DNA of 64,000 bases from contig OZ026596.1 in assembly GCA_964020085.1 (NCBI GenBank), positions 30,717,522 to 30,781,521 of the forward strand, read 5' to 3'. Origin of the DNA: Micromussa lordhowensis. Lineage: Eukaryota; Cnidaria; Anthozoa; Scleractinia; Lobophylliidae. The position numbers were made by a program, and so were the translations under genes. Below the pieces are notes generated by a model that was not told where the DNA came from, did no database searches, and worked only from the letters and a program-made list of their open reading frames with translations. Of this stretch, positions 1-11,326 are shown one piece after another; the stretch's first letter is position 1, and the number at the start of each line of letters is the position of its first letter.

Positions 1-135
1 CGTAGTTGACTTGAACAAAGAATTGTGGAGTTGCTACCGTCTCAGCTGTTAGATTTTATAGCGAGGTGCTGTTATATGTACATTGTAACTCTCCTGTGTT
101 AGCTTTTTTTAAGCTAACTGCATTATCTGTTTCAG

Positions 136-2665
136 GTTGGCGTTAAGCATCTTGTTGTGTTCCTCAACAAAGCCGATATTGTAGATGATCAAGAGGTTCT
201 AGAACTGGTGAGCTACAGTCAATGAATTTAACAAATTGACGTCAGTTTTTCATGCGTCTGTCCTGTTATTGATCATAAATTTCGTCATCACATTGTCAAA
301 GTAGCTGTGGATCCGCAGACTACTTTGACGATGTGATGACGAAATTCATTTATCAATAACAGGACAGACTCATTAAAAACTGACATCAATTTGTTTTTTA
401 CGATAACAAATGGTCGAATTGCCCGCTCTCGCTCGCTGACGCGTCGCACGAATTTCAAATTCATGTGTCTGTCCGCATATTGATGATCAAAATTAGCCAA
501 TGAGCGCGCGAGAATTTCTGCAGTTATCGTAAAATATAATATTTTTTTCTGCGTGTAAGAGCTGGAAATACATGTAATGTGCAATATAATGCAATGTCCT
601 GCAAAACAACTGAGTTGGATTGCATGTCCTCTCCCGTGAACACAAGTACAAACATTTGGTCACATCCTCACCACGCAAAGAATTATGTCCCACTCAAATT
701 GAATAATACACAAACTTTGAATTCAAAAAAAGACCAAGAAAAAATTGCTTAATATTTTAATCAAACAGTTAGCATAGAAATCCATTATTTTAAGTTTGTT
801 TTTGACATGAGCCAAACAAAAGCGTTACACTGGTCCAATGATCCAAAAACCGAACGCAGAAACTGCTTGCGGGAACGAATTTCAGTCTTCAGCATGGTGC
901 AGTGGGAAAAAATGCTTGTCTCCTGTATGGACCTTGTTGGAATCAGAATCAGTGTTGATATTTTGCGGGTTATAGGTTGTGGTTGTTGAAGGTGCAATGA
1001 GACGTCTTTGAACTGGCGAAGCAGTTTACATCTGATAGTAAGAGGAATGTGCACTTGTAAAACGTCTAAAACGTCACAGGTTGATTGTAACTTTCAAACC
1101 TTCTTTTAACCAAATAGGTAGAACTGGAGATGCGAGAGCTTCTCTCCGAGTACGGCTACGATGGAGAAAACACACCCATCATAACAGGCTCAGCTCTGTG
1201 TGCCTTGGAAGACAGAAACCCGGAGCTGGGCAGAGACTCCATTATCAAACTCCTGGAAGCTGTGGATGAGTTCATTCCAACTCCTACAAGAGACCTCGAC
1301 AAACCTTTTCTTCTTCCCATTGAAGATAATTTCTCCATTCCAGGGCGTGGCACTGTTGTAACAGGGAGAGTCGAAAAGGGCACGATCAAGACGGGTGATG
1401 AGGTGGAAGTTGTGGGTCATGGCTCGAAGGCAAAGACGATAGTGACAGGTAAGGCGAGATTGCTAGTCCTTAAGGCAGTGGCTGTGACATGTAGGGCCCA
1501 GTTTAAATACGCCAGAGCATATCAGACTAAACAATGGAACAAACTGAGAACGAGTAAGAGTGAGAAACCACGCGCGAGGCGCTGATATTCACGAGTCAAG
1601 ATCACGCACCTCGCCAGTTCTCTTTGTACCTTGCCACGCATTCCAACGCTTTTCAGAGGTCGCACACGATTTCACGAAAAATGGGGGTAGTTTACTATCA
1701 GTGTGCGAGTGCATAGAGCTGTCCATCCCTTTGTACATGTAGACTACAGTTGTATACGTATGTACCCTTGCTCATCCTTGCGGGTCTGCACCCGTAATCC
1801 CGCGAGGATGTTATCCCTTTCCACGGGACTGCAAGCGTACACGAAATGCAAACGCAATGCGTCACTAAATACCTTGTATGTGATTGCAGTATTGAATTCC
1901 TCGTTTTTGTAGGGATTGAGATGTTTCACAAGCTCCTTGATAGAGGCGAGGCTGGCGATAACTTAGGAGCCTTGGTCAGAGGCCTGAAGCGCGAGGAAGT
2001 CAAACGTGGAATGGTGTTATGCGCTCCTGGAACTGTCAAATCTCACACCAAGTTTGAGGCTCAGGTAACCAGCGTTTATTCTCGCGAATGCGAACGCAAC
2101 GAGGCATTATGAGCGAGCGGGCTTTCGGGGCTTTCGTCCCAGTCCTTTCTCGTCTTAAAAAACTTGCCGCGTCCTCCCTTTTCTTAATAGGGAGTTTTAG
2201 AAGCTACGACGGCGACGTCCAGGACAACGTCGATTAAAAAATGACTTTGTATTTTACCTACGAATCTCGCGATACTCTTAAGTCATTTAGTTTGTTTCTC
2301 TTCGTCTTAAGTATCTCGAAACTGGGTATGGAACACAGCGTTGAATTCGAAATGTAAATTTTAAAAATTACTTTTTTTGTCTTTTTTTCCGCCGTTCCGT
2401 GTAGGTCTACATCTTGAAGAAGGAAGAAGGAGGACGACACAAGCCGTTTGTCTCTAACTACCAGCCTCAGATGTACATCAGAACAGGGGACGTGGCTGCA
2501 ACTATCACCCTCCCCGAGGGGAAAGAATTTATCATGCCTGGCGAAGACGCCACCTTTACCATTAGCCTCATGTTTGACATTGCACTCGAACAAGGCCTCA
2601 GGTTTACCCTCAGAGAGGGCAGTCGGACTGTGGGGACAGGGGTGGTGACAAAGATTATCGAGTAA
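136..2665 (+). CDS. TUFM: Mitochondrial elongation factor Tu, 3' part (4 exons, 5' end outside window)
   Basis: Nuclear gene for the GTPase that delivers aminoacyl-tRNA to mitochondrial ribosomes. Exons: 136-207, 1118-1448, 1913-2064, 2405-2665 (stop TAA), each with AG/GT borders and matching phase. The first exon carries the G4 guanine-specificity motif NKAD; the second carries the G5 motif GSALCAL and then domain 2 ([14 protein letters not shown]). The third and fourth encode the rest of domain 2 and domain 3 ([18 protein letters not shown]). About 271 residues are visible; animal TUFM is about 450, so the mitochondrial targeting peptide and the G1-G3 motifs lie left of the window. The reading frame is intact. 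Introns of 910, 464 and 340 bp contain repeat insertions. Identification is firm from strong similarity to known EF-Tu. Confidence 0.95.
230..395. repeat. Foldback palindrome in TUFM intron
   Basis: Two arms of about 70-75 bases (230-304 and 320-395) are near-perfect reverse complements around a 15-base spacer. The outer ends read AACAAATTGACGTCAG and its complement with one mismatch. It has no coding potential and looks like a foldback MITE inserted 22 bases after the splice donor. Confidence 0.8.
2185..2370. mobile_element. Truncated MITE copy in TUFM intron 3
   Basis: This segment starts TAATAGGGAG and contains ACGACGGCGACG followed by an AT-rich stretch with TCGATTAAAAAATGA. It matches the left part of the element at 5612-6006 base for base over long stretches. 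The right terminal repeat is missing or badly diverged before the splice acceptor of the last TUFM exon. Confidence 0.6.
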
Positions 2666-4522
2666 AACGACTCCGTTTGCTCTACCGACCCCTTCTTGTA
2701 TGGTTTCCTTGATTGAATTTTTGTCGCGAGAAAACCTTGCTGTCCGTTTAGCCAGCGCTATTTGGTCTAATCTCTCTGTTTTTCATTGTGAACATTTGAG
2801 GGGAGCAAGGCGAGGCGGCTTGGCCAACGATCTATTGTGCTTAAAGACAAAATCTTTGATATCTAAAAAGAGTGAAGAAGGCGCTCTTTCTAGAAGAGCC
2901 AAGTTGAACCTGTTTTTTCTTAAAAACAGACATGCAAACGAGGCAGGGGGATCTTGTCTCGTTTCCATGTTGATCGCTCACAGCTGTAACAAGTGCTATA
3001 GAGTCTTCTATCGCCTCGAGTTCAATTAAAAAAGCGCGTATGTTCTTTTAATAGCTTAAAACGTTTTTTTTGTTTAGTGAAGTTCCCAAGTCGGCCTTCT
3101 GCTTCAAACTGATGACATGGTGTATTTGTTTATAAACTCAAACCAGCGTTTAAGGGGGCAACTCGTTGGCAGATACTGCAAGAAAGTGCATGCTCTAAAA
3201 CTGACTGCGTCAGTGCCTTTTTCAATCCGGCTTTTCATGGTTTTCAACGTCACGTTTTGCCAACAACTTGTGATACCGATGAAGCGCCTTAAGCATTAAA
3301 ATAAAAACCATGGATGGTACTCCTACAATTGTAAATTGTGTTTCAAGAGTACTTTTTGTCGAGAGCAATAATTTCAGTTCTGTAAACTTAACATGTTTCA
3401 AAAAAATTCCCAAAATACGACACAAAAAACAAAAACAAATACGACACAAATATCTAAGGTTCATGATTAACAGAAAATGTTATAAAAGATTCAGTGGGTG
3501 CTAACAGGGTTGTATGCTTTTGGTCTAAACCAAAAAACGCTGTTCTTAAAGGGCGTTTTCTTATAAGTTTTCTCTTTCAGGAATCTGCATTTATTATTGT
3601 ACGGCAAATATTCTGTGATAGAACCCTTTGCAGGGGCACCATAGGTGAAGGTTTATAAAATGGGACTGCATACAAATAATACCTACAAAATCACTGACTG
3701 TTTTCACACAGTCCTCCCCAGATTTAGCCCCCTACGCAGGCAAGATTGCGTGACAAACCCAAAGAGCGTCTGCCAATGAGGCTACCGAGTGTATAGTTCC
3801 TGGATTTAAACTGAAAAAGTGAAAAACTTGGAACTACATATCGGTTTACTGTGTTTTGTAAAAAGACTTAACAACACGCTGATTTAGGTGCAGAGTCACT
3901 ATCTGCTGTACAAGAAACGAGAAATGTACTTTGAAAATGTGTTCACAACGGAAGTGTCTTTGTGTGACAAGTAGGGGCTACACTTACTTTCGGCAAATAA
4001 TAACAAGTAATTAGCCTAAATAAGATCCAGAGTTGTTACGGCCATTTTCGGTTTTTGGCAAATTATGATTTCCTTCATCCCCCATCAAGGAAGCTGCCTG
4101 ACCATCCCTCCCTAAGTAGTGACGTTTGACATAAATACCCCAGAAAAGTCTATCAGCTGAAGGTTTACTGCCCCAATCTATATTTTACTTAAAGTCTTTA
4201 TTAACTAACCTCTGTGCCAACATCGTACCACAACCACCACAACGCCAATAAAAACCGAAAAGTGGCTGTTTCGTACTCACTATGAAACTCTATTTTAGGG
4301 AAGAAATAACTTCTATGGATCTAAATGTCAAAACCATTTAGTGTATTTGTTGTGTTATTGAAATGTTCCTTCACTGTTTTAAGTGGTTATTTTTTGACTT
4401 CACTCAATTTGCTAGCTATTTTCGTCTTTCTAAACTTGACTAAAAGACGTGACACAGTTCCTTAAATGGCCGCAAAAACCACAGTGGTCATGTCTTGCAT
4501 AACGCTTAAAACCCCAACAACG
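2666..4522. other. TUFM 3' UTR and gene-free stretch
   Basis: The 3' UTR of TUFM probably occupies the first 650 bases. Beyond it I see only short unconvincing reading frames and no recognisable RNA gene or repeat boundary. Confidence 0.5.
3300..3305 (+). terminator. Possible TUFM poly(A) signal
   Basis: AATAAA lies about 635 bases after the TUFM stop codon. It is the first canonical hexamer I noticed downstream; no cleavage site can be proven from sequence. Confidence 0.35.
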
Positions 4523-4682
4523 CAGTGGCGGATCTAGGGGAGGGGCCCGGGGGGCCCGGGCCCCCCTTATTTTGGGTAAAAAAAGAAGAAATGACTGAAG
4601 GGAAAATGGCCGCCATGGCAAGTAAATCAAGACCGCGCTCCCCCCCCCCCCCCCCTTAACTCAAGGTCTGGATCCGCCACTG
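4523..4682. mobile_element. Short hAT-like MITE
   Basis: A 160-bp element bounded by imperfect terminal inverted repeats, CAGTGGCGGATC at the left and GATCCGCCACTG at the right. This terminus is typical of non-autonomous hAT elements. The interior has G/C homopolymer runs, including a long C tract near 4640-4656. The flanking 8-mers CAACAACG and CAACGGGC match in only four positions, so the target-site duplication is decayed or misplaced. Confidence 0.7.
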
Positions 4683-5611
4683 CAACGGGCACAAAGTCGT
4701 CAATGAGTACACCAACCGCATCTCTTAACACGATCACAAGCGTAACAGGGGCTACCACAGCTAAAATAACACGACAAACAGCCTCTTCATCTAAACGACT
4801 GAGAGATTGGTTTTGTCAAACAATGAAATCAACGCCTTTTATTTTAGGTGCACTAAGTTATTTAGATCGTTTCAATACGTACAAAATGAAAAACGGCATG
4901 GTATTTTCCGACAATGTAGCGTCACGGAACAGGAAGAAATAGCAGCTGAGGACCGGTGTTTTTGTTTTGTGGTCAACGATATTTGCGTACAGTGGTGCAT
5001 GTTAAGCCAAAATGTACCGACAACATGGCGGGAACGACAGGAGATAACCAGCAATGAGCAAGCTGAAACACAGGTGGCGCAAGCATCACTGCACATACAA
5101 TCGTTCTCTGATTTATATGTAACAGTGGAAATATAAGGATTTGCATAGGCGGAAAAGCGGTTATATTGTTCAGCTTAAACTGATACGGAGTATGAATAAA
5201 GATCGGCAAGGCACTGTGTCTCATTAGGGAGGTTTTTGGGTCGATTTATGTCAATTTAGGTGATTTTTAGCTTCACACTTATATAGAAGACAAATCAGTG
5301 AAGCTAAATTAAAACCACCTAATTAGCCCTTTTCACGGTGACGTTTTGTTATTTGCAGTACTTCCGGGCTTAAACCACAAAATAGCCTCGTATACATGCT
5401 ACATTCTATTGAAATGCAAATGAAAAAGGTTAACCGGCCTAGAACCTCGCGGGAACCAAGGAAACAAATACCTGAGGCAAGGTAAGTTGATCTTCGTATT
5501 TTTTAGGCTTCAAATATAACCATTTTTCCATACAAAACCTTATATTTCGACTGCTGTATAACTTGAGTGCTACTGTATGTACGTACAGCTTGGCCGCCGT
5601 AAGGCAAGATA
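4683..5611. other. Gene-free stretch with a short hairpin
   Basis: No coding sequence recognised. Around 5254-5320 there is a small inverted repeat (TTAGCTTCAC / GTGAAGCTAA). Nothing else is supportable. Confidence 0.4.
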
Positions 5612-6006
5612 ATAGGGAGCTCAGTGAAGAAACCACGACGGCGACGCCGAGGACAATTTCGATTAAAAAATGATTTTATATTTTATCTACTAATCTCGCG
5701 GTATACATACTTACTTACTTACACTAAAGTCATTTGCTTTGTTTATCACTCTCAAAGCTATCCCGAAACAGAAGCTAGGACACATCAATAAATACGAAAT
5801 AAAAATTTAAAAATTAGCCGTCGTGGTTCACGTTCTCCATACAACGCAGAATTTGGTCATTTCACGTTGTTGTTTTGCAGAGGACGGCAAAGAAATGTAC
5901 CAAGAATTACAACGCACGTGCACAGCCATTTTCCTGCCGTCTTTCAATCTTTTGTTTAGCAAAGCTTCCGTTGCCATTGCCGTCGTGGTTTTCTTGAGCT
6001 CCCTAA
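5612..6006. mobile_element. Full-length MITE with about 30-bp inverted ends
   Basis: The left end (TAGGGAGCTCAGTGAAGAAA then CCACGACGGCGACG) and the right end (GCCGTCGTGGTTTTCTTGAG then CTCCCTA) are inverted copies. The element is about 395 bp and non-coding. It shares its left half with the fragment in TUFM intron 3, so at least two copies are present in the window. Confidence 0.75.
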
Positions 6007-6457
6007 AAAAACGGACCTCGCAGGCACCTTGCTCCTGAATTTATACGAAACTGAAACGGTTCCTTGTAATAGGGTCTCAAACGTCAAAAACGCAACATTT
6101 TTCCATAAGCTGTCAAATGAGCAAGCCTATGTTGGCCGTCAAATGTCCAAGATATTCTTAAATAATTGGAACTAAACGATTGACTTAATTGGGGTCAAGT
6201 TATGCGGTCGTAAGAATAAATTTACGTGCACTTCCTTTAACTTCTAGTCTTAGGACAGGGCGATTAATACGTTTAGTGGTAACAAAGGTGAAGCAATTTC
6301 GCTAATTAGACACACAGTTGAAGATCAAAGACCTAATTTTTATGCACAAATTCTAGGACTAATTGGGTTATTCAATTATGGGTGAAATTGTATCCTTTTA
6401 TGAAAAGTATTACAGTCAATATTTTTATACTTAAATTTCGTAGTTGCGAAAATATAA

Positions 6458-6709
6458 TCGCTAACCGGCCGTGAAAACGTCTTATATTTAACCGCCAAAG
6501 AGACCTCCATTGAGACCCTCTTGAAACAAGGCAATTTGAATTCGCCGAAAAGCATAGAAAGAGTTCCAAGCGAAAGTAAGGAGCCACCTCATTCAAATGA
6601 GGATACCATTTTACCACCGGAGTCTCCTAACTACGAACAGGTAGATAGCTTTAGTACGAGTGACAGCGACAGTGACTCTGAAGGAGAGGCAGACAGCTTC
6701 TCCTGAAAC
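6458..6709 (+). CDS. Possible orphan terminal exon, Ser/Asp-rich C-terminus
   Basis: An open frame of 83 codons ends in TGA at 6707 after a Ser/Asp/Glu tail (STSDSDSDSEGEADSF). Composition (Pro, Ser, Glu, Asp, regular codon use) looks more like protein than the surrounding AT-rich DNA. The frame is blocked by TAA at 6455 and I find no strong AG acceptor or ATG, so this may be a terminal exon, a pseudogene fragment or chance. No family recognised. Confidence 0.25.
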
Positions 6710-7235
6710 AACACTAAACATAATCCGTCCGAAAATTAAAGGCTCCGAAGAACAAGAACACTTACACACTTACAGGTCGGATGACAGTTTTCCTACAGGC
6801 AGGAATGACAGGAATGCGAGGTGGCAGGAACAGTTGTAACCTAAAGAATCACTAACTTCCCCACTTGCACGTTTTAGTACAGTCTAGAAGGATCCTATGG
6901 CCTTCAGAACTTCTCGCGATTTTGTAATTAGGTCATATCTAGAAGCTGTAAAATTATGAAGAGAAAAGAGCTGGTATGTAAAACACTGGGATTTTTTTCT
7001 GAATTCTGCTTGTGGGAATGGTATTTGAGTACTGGGAAGTGGGATTTGGAAAACATTTTTCGTGAAACGTTGAAGTGTACGTCGATAAGCTAAAGGCGTT
7101 CTTGCAATAAACTGGCTATAAACACCCTGCTGACCTACGGTTGAAAATGTTTTTTTGGGTAATGCAGACAAAATAGAAGGAAAAAGAAACTGTGCCTTGG
7201 GGCGTACTTCAAACATCCCAACTTTCGTCACGTAT

Positions 7236-8681
7236 CACAGAGAATAGCCTGCGTAGCTTGGCGGTTAGCAATTCGAGCGCGTTAAAACGAGCTGCGAAGC
7301 CGCGAATACGAGGGGCGAAGCCGCGAGGAACCGCCTGCCCGGATGACCTACATTTTTTATTGCCGCCCCCAATTACATATTTTGTCAACCTGATGACAGG
7401 TTTGTGGATCGTGTTATCCCAGCCAATCACAGCGCAGGTCGTAATATGAAACTTCCAATTTGCCGCGAAATGGTAGCAGGTAAACACATCAAAACAGTAC
7501 TATGCGATGCGGTGTTTGCTCGATGGCGGCAAAGGGCAATACGCCGAAAAAGTCTCTCAAAGGCGGAATCGATAGAAATGGAAAAGATAGTTGTCGACTT
7601 TGTTGTTGTCTGCTTAAAATCAAATTCAGAGAATTTAAGAAGACCTCTTACATTTCATCGCAGTTGCCTGAACGGCATTTACAATACGCAACACAGTCAA
7701 CAGACTTGCGCGTAAACAGCTACATTTGAATCATGTGGTGTCAGAACGAACAAAAGGAGGAATAAACCTATACATCGAGCTCGAGAAACATAAGCTCGAT
7801 CAGATATATGAAAGAAACATAAGAACGTCTCTAGGCAAACGTATAGCTTTCTCGAAGTAAATCTACGCGTCTCCGAAGAGGACAAATACGATATCCGCGA
7901 TAAGAATCTACATACTGTACTTGCATGCAGTTTTAATCAAACAGCCGGGCCCGGCGTCACACTATATGATGCAAGTAAGCAACATGTTCACGGTAAATTT
8001 CATATTTTGTCCCTCGAAAGCAAATCCCTGGAGACATATCTTACAAACGAAATGAGCCTGTAATGCATAAACACATCGCAAATTACAGAGGTGCCAAACT
8101 CTGCAAAGCGACATGCCGATAACAGCGGAAACCATGCAGACCAATGACGTCTAAATTTGCTATAGCACAGTCTACCGGCTCAGCTCTACCAAAAATTTAT
8201 CTTTATAACACAACATGAAGTGCCCTTGATAAACACGAGTGAAGCAACAAAAAGGTCGAGAGATCGAACAGAGAACGGCAAATGTACAAATGTCACGAAC
8301 CGTAGGAGTCGTGTAGGCTAGTCAACCTCATTTTACACGGCCATCACATCTCTCCCGTGAAGTAACTCGCTTACAGCTGTTTCTTGCTCAGATTTGAGAA
8401 CAATTTCGCGATCTTCACGAAGAATATTTAGGCGCGATAACGCTTTCGAGAGAGCTTTCTATGTCATTTAATATCGGTGTTGTTTGTTGGAGCGGTCTCT
8501 TGGGATATTACCGAAAATTTTGATTGACGTATTAGCCTTCTGATCCAATGGGAATGGCCAGTACGCCAGCGTACTGGCCTAACAAAAAATACCGGTCATC
8601 CTTGCAGACGGTTTCTCAGTTGTTTCTCCCCCACTCGAATTGCTTAAACCGCCAAGCTACGCAGGCTACACAGAGAACGGC
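7236..8681. repeat. Pair of inverted repeats 1.4 kb apart
   Basis: The segment 7236-7277 (CACAGAGAATAGCCTGCGTA, then GCTTGGCGGTTAGCAATTCGAG) recurs inverted at 8634-8681 with few differences. The pair could be the termini of one 1.45-kb non-autonomous element or two solo copies of one repeat. The interior has no recognisable transposase. A copy of a GCC-rich, AATCACAGCGCAG-containing motif lies inside near 7420-7437. Confidence 0.5.
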
Positions 8682-8688
8682 AAACTCC

Positions 8689-8740
8689 TTCCCAGGGTCT
8701 TCTCTCTACCTCGAGAAGAGAGAGGACCCTGGGAAGGAGG
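8689..8740. repeat. Hairpin repeat just upstream of a candidate start codon
   Basis: CTCCTTCCCAGGGTCTTCTC and GAGAGGACCCTGGGAAGGAG form a 20-base stem separated by a short loop. It ends 8 bases before the ATG at 8749, so it would sit in the 5' UTR if that gene is real. The ACCCTGGGAA motif recalls dispersed repeats in corals. Confidence 0.6.
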
Positions 8741-8748
8741 TTGAGAAA

Positions 8749-10614
8749 ATGGATGTTACTGACGTCACTGGTGGTTCCACAGATGATTTGAATCTGAAAC
8801 GTTTTGGAGATACAGATGTCATCTTGAGCAACCTACCGAGAGATATAAAGCTTTTGAGGAAGTAAGTACTCCAGTGTCGGCAAAACAAGAATAGGATAGT
8901 TTACATTACATTCTATTTTGGAAGTTTCATACTTGAGGCCTTATTTGGAGGGTTTCGGAATACGGGATCAGTATTTAGGTAAGAGATTCAGGGTATTTAG
9001 GGAAAAAATTAATGGGATATTTTGAATAGATATCCCCGCGGTTATGGAGTAAGAAAATTGTTTTTTTTTTTTGAAAGTTAAAATTAAAGCGATGCGGCAT
9101 CTAAGATAAACGGGATGAGGGAAACTCAGACGCTGCCCTACACAATGGGCCCATACTTGGCTTATACTCAACATGTTTCTCTTATCTGTCTCTCGAAGAT
9201 CAATTTCTTTTCACTAATGTCTTTTTTTAACGTTTACTTTCTTCAAACATGCATTTACTTCAATGTGTTTTTATTCTCTATGAACAGTTTTACTTTCATT
9301 TAATTGAATTTACCATGATAACAGATGGACTGATCATAAAATAAGATAACATCACTCAAGCTAAAACTAAATTATCGGCCGTAATGAGACATGCAAGCAA
9401 GCAGCCAAGTCATGGTTTGACAAAAACTTCATCGAATAAAACCCAACTTTAAATCTACTTCTTCAGTAATGATATAAATGAAGAGCCTTTTCTGTTATAA
9501 AGTAGAAACACACCCAAGGCTTCATTCATGATTTAAAACTAAGCCGCTGATAGTTTATTTATTATTTAGAAGGAAAAAAAAAATGCTCCAGGTTTATCTA
9601 ATCTGGTCCCACTAAAATCTCTAGGTTGGGCATATCTCCTATGTTGCCATTTGCGGCAGACTCGCTCCATTTATCATTCACTATTCATGCCAGCATTTGT
9701 GAAAAAAAAATCAATGCTGGCTTTTCTTAACCGCATTTCTGGCATTTGTGGTAACATCCACAATAACCCTAAGTCCTGATCATTAAAACCTAAAATTAGG
9801 ATATTTCACTCGCAATTTCTAATAAAAGTAACGAATTCATGCAAGGTGTCCTCTAAAAACGGATCGACAGAGATCGATTTTGCCGCAGAACCTCCGCTTA
9901 GAGAAAGAAGCTTATATTCAAGGCCTTAGCGAAGTTCAGTCTACTGTTGGCAAAATAATTTCTTTGCGCAAGGTAAGATGTCTTCATTCACTGTAAGCTA
10001 TTACTGGAATGCCGAGTTTCAGTCAGTTTTTTTCTTCTTTTCATTAAGTTTTCTCAGTACATGTCTCGAATATTTGATTTAGTATAGAGATTTTAAGTTA
10101 AAAGATTCAAAGAATGATAATATTTGTCTTTGCATTGCTTTTTTCTATAAAAAAGGATTATGTGTTGGCGCCGGTAGGATAAGAGACTGAAATTTTTTAT
10201 GTATGCGGTGTATTCCTTCCTGTTATGGACTTAAAAGGCAATACACGAGAATGAATCAGCCGAAAAGTCCAAAATACATCTTTGATGAAAAGCCGACAAA
10301 GAATACTCTAGTTATGATAAATTCCATAATCCTTTTGACGAAATATTTTGCAAATGTAGCCCTTTGGGCGGCCAAGGGATTTTTACCGACACGATCGATA
10401 ATCGGCCTTCATGTATAATCGGAAAATAAACATTGTAGGTCTACGAAATCATTATTTTTTCCGAATCTATTGACTCGTCAAGCTAAAAAAACATCTTGTT
10501 GAGATCTGTCACAACTCTCAAATAATCCTATGGTTGTCTTAATCAGTTTTTTCCCTCTTTTTGTTTCGTCCTTTTTGTTCCGAGCAAGAGCTTTCTGAAA
10601 TTATTGAAATATGA
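8749..10614 (+). CDS. Possible small coiled-coil protein (3 exons)
   Basis: Tentative model: exon 8749-8861 begins with ATG (MDVTDVTGGSTDDLNLKRFG...) and ends at the strong donor AA/GTAAGT. The second exon, 9873-9972, ends at the donor AAG/GTAAGA and encodes a helical, charged segment (LRLEKEAYIQGLSEVQSTVG). A possible last exon, 10585-10614, gives QELSEIIEI and a stop after a pyrimidine-rich tract. Phases agree (2 then 0), but the acceptor of exon 2 lacks a pyrimidine tract. The product would be about 80 residues, mostly helical and cytosolic or nuclear. I do not recognise a family. Confidence 0.35.
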
Positions 10615-11109
10615 GAAGGTAAATGGTTTAAGACGTCTGTAAAGTTTAAACAATCTTGGAACTTCTAGAAGTCTTTTACACACGGCCTGTCAGCTATCTC
10701 ATAACGTTTGAGATTCCGGACATTTTAGAGCGGTTCCGACCAGTGTTACCAGACGAATGTTTACTCTGCTAGCTAATCTAGTGCTTTGAATTTTAAGTTA
10801 TTCCAGACTTTTTATGATGCTTCCACCAAACTTACATTTTGAATCTTTTAAATCGAGTTTTTTTTCGGTAGCGATGAGTACACGCTCTATGCATGTAGGA
10901 TTTGTGAGGGATGAGGCGTTATGGCGTAAAGGAGTATTAGACTACTTTTGTTTTTCATCTGACACGAGAGAGGAATATAAATGGATACTTTTACCAAAAA
11001 ATGCATCAAAAACGAGCCTCAATGCAGTGGCTGGAACAACAAATACTCTGAAAAATGGAAGAGAGCTATTTTCATTCATTACTCGATCTTCAACATATTT
11101 ATGTCGATA
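10615..11109. other. Gene-free stretch
   Basis: No exon, RNA gene or repeat border that I can support. Confidence 0.4.
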
Positions 11110-11326
11110 TTAGGGCCTCCACAGACTTTTAGTTGTCACAACTATTTGTTACCGACAACTAAATGCTATGGACAACTAAAAAACGTAGTGTATCAGATGA
11201 GGTGTCGACAAGTATACCGTCGCTAAATTTTTAGTTGTCGGGCGATAACTAAGCAGTCTCCCTTTTTCGAAAACGGAAAGTGCTTTAGTTGTCAATAACT
11301 AAATGTCTAGTCTGTGTAAGCCCTTA
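11110..11326. mobile_element. MITE with repeated TTTAGTTGTC units
   Basis: The ends TTAGGGCCTCCACAGACT and AGTCTGTGTAAGCCCTTA are imperfect inverted repeats about 18 bp long. Inside, the 10-mer TTTAGTTGTC or its complement GACAACTAAA occurs several times in both orientations, with shorter partial copies (ATAACTAA). No coding potential. Confidence 0.65.
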
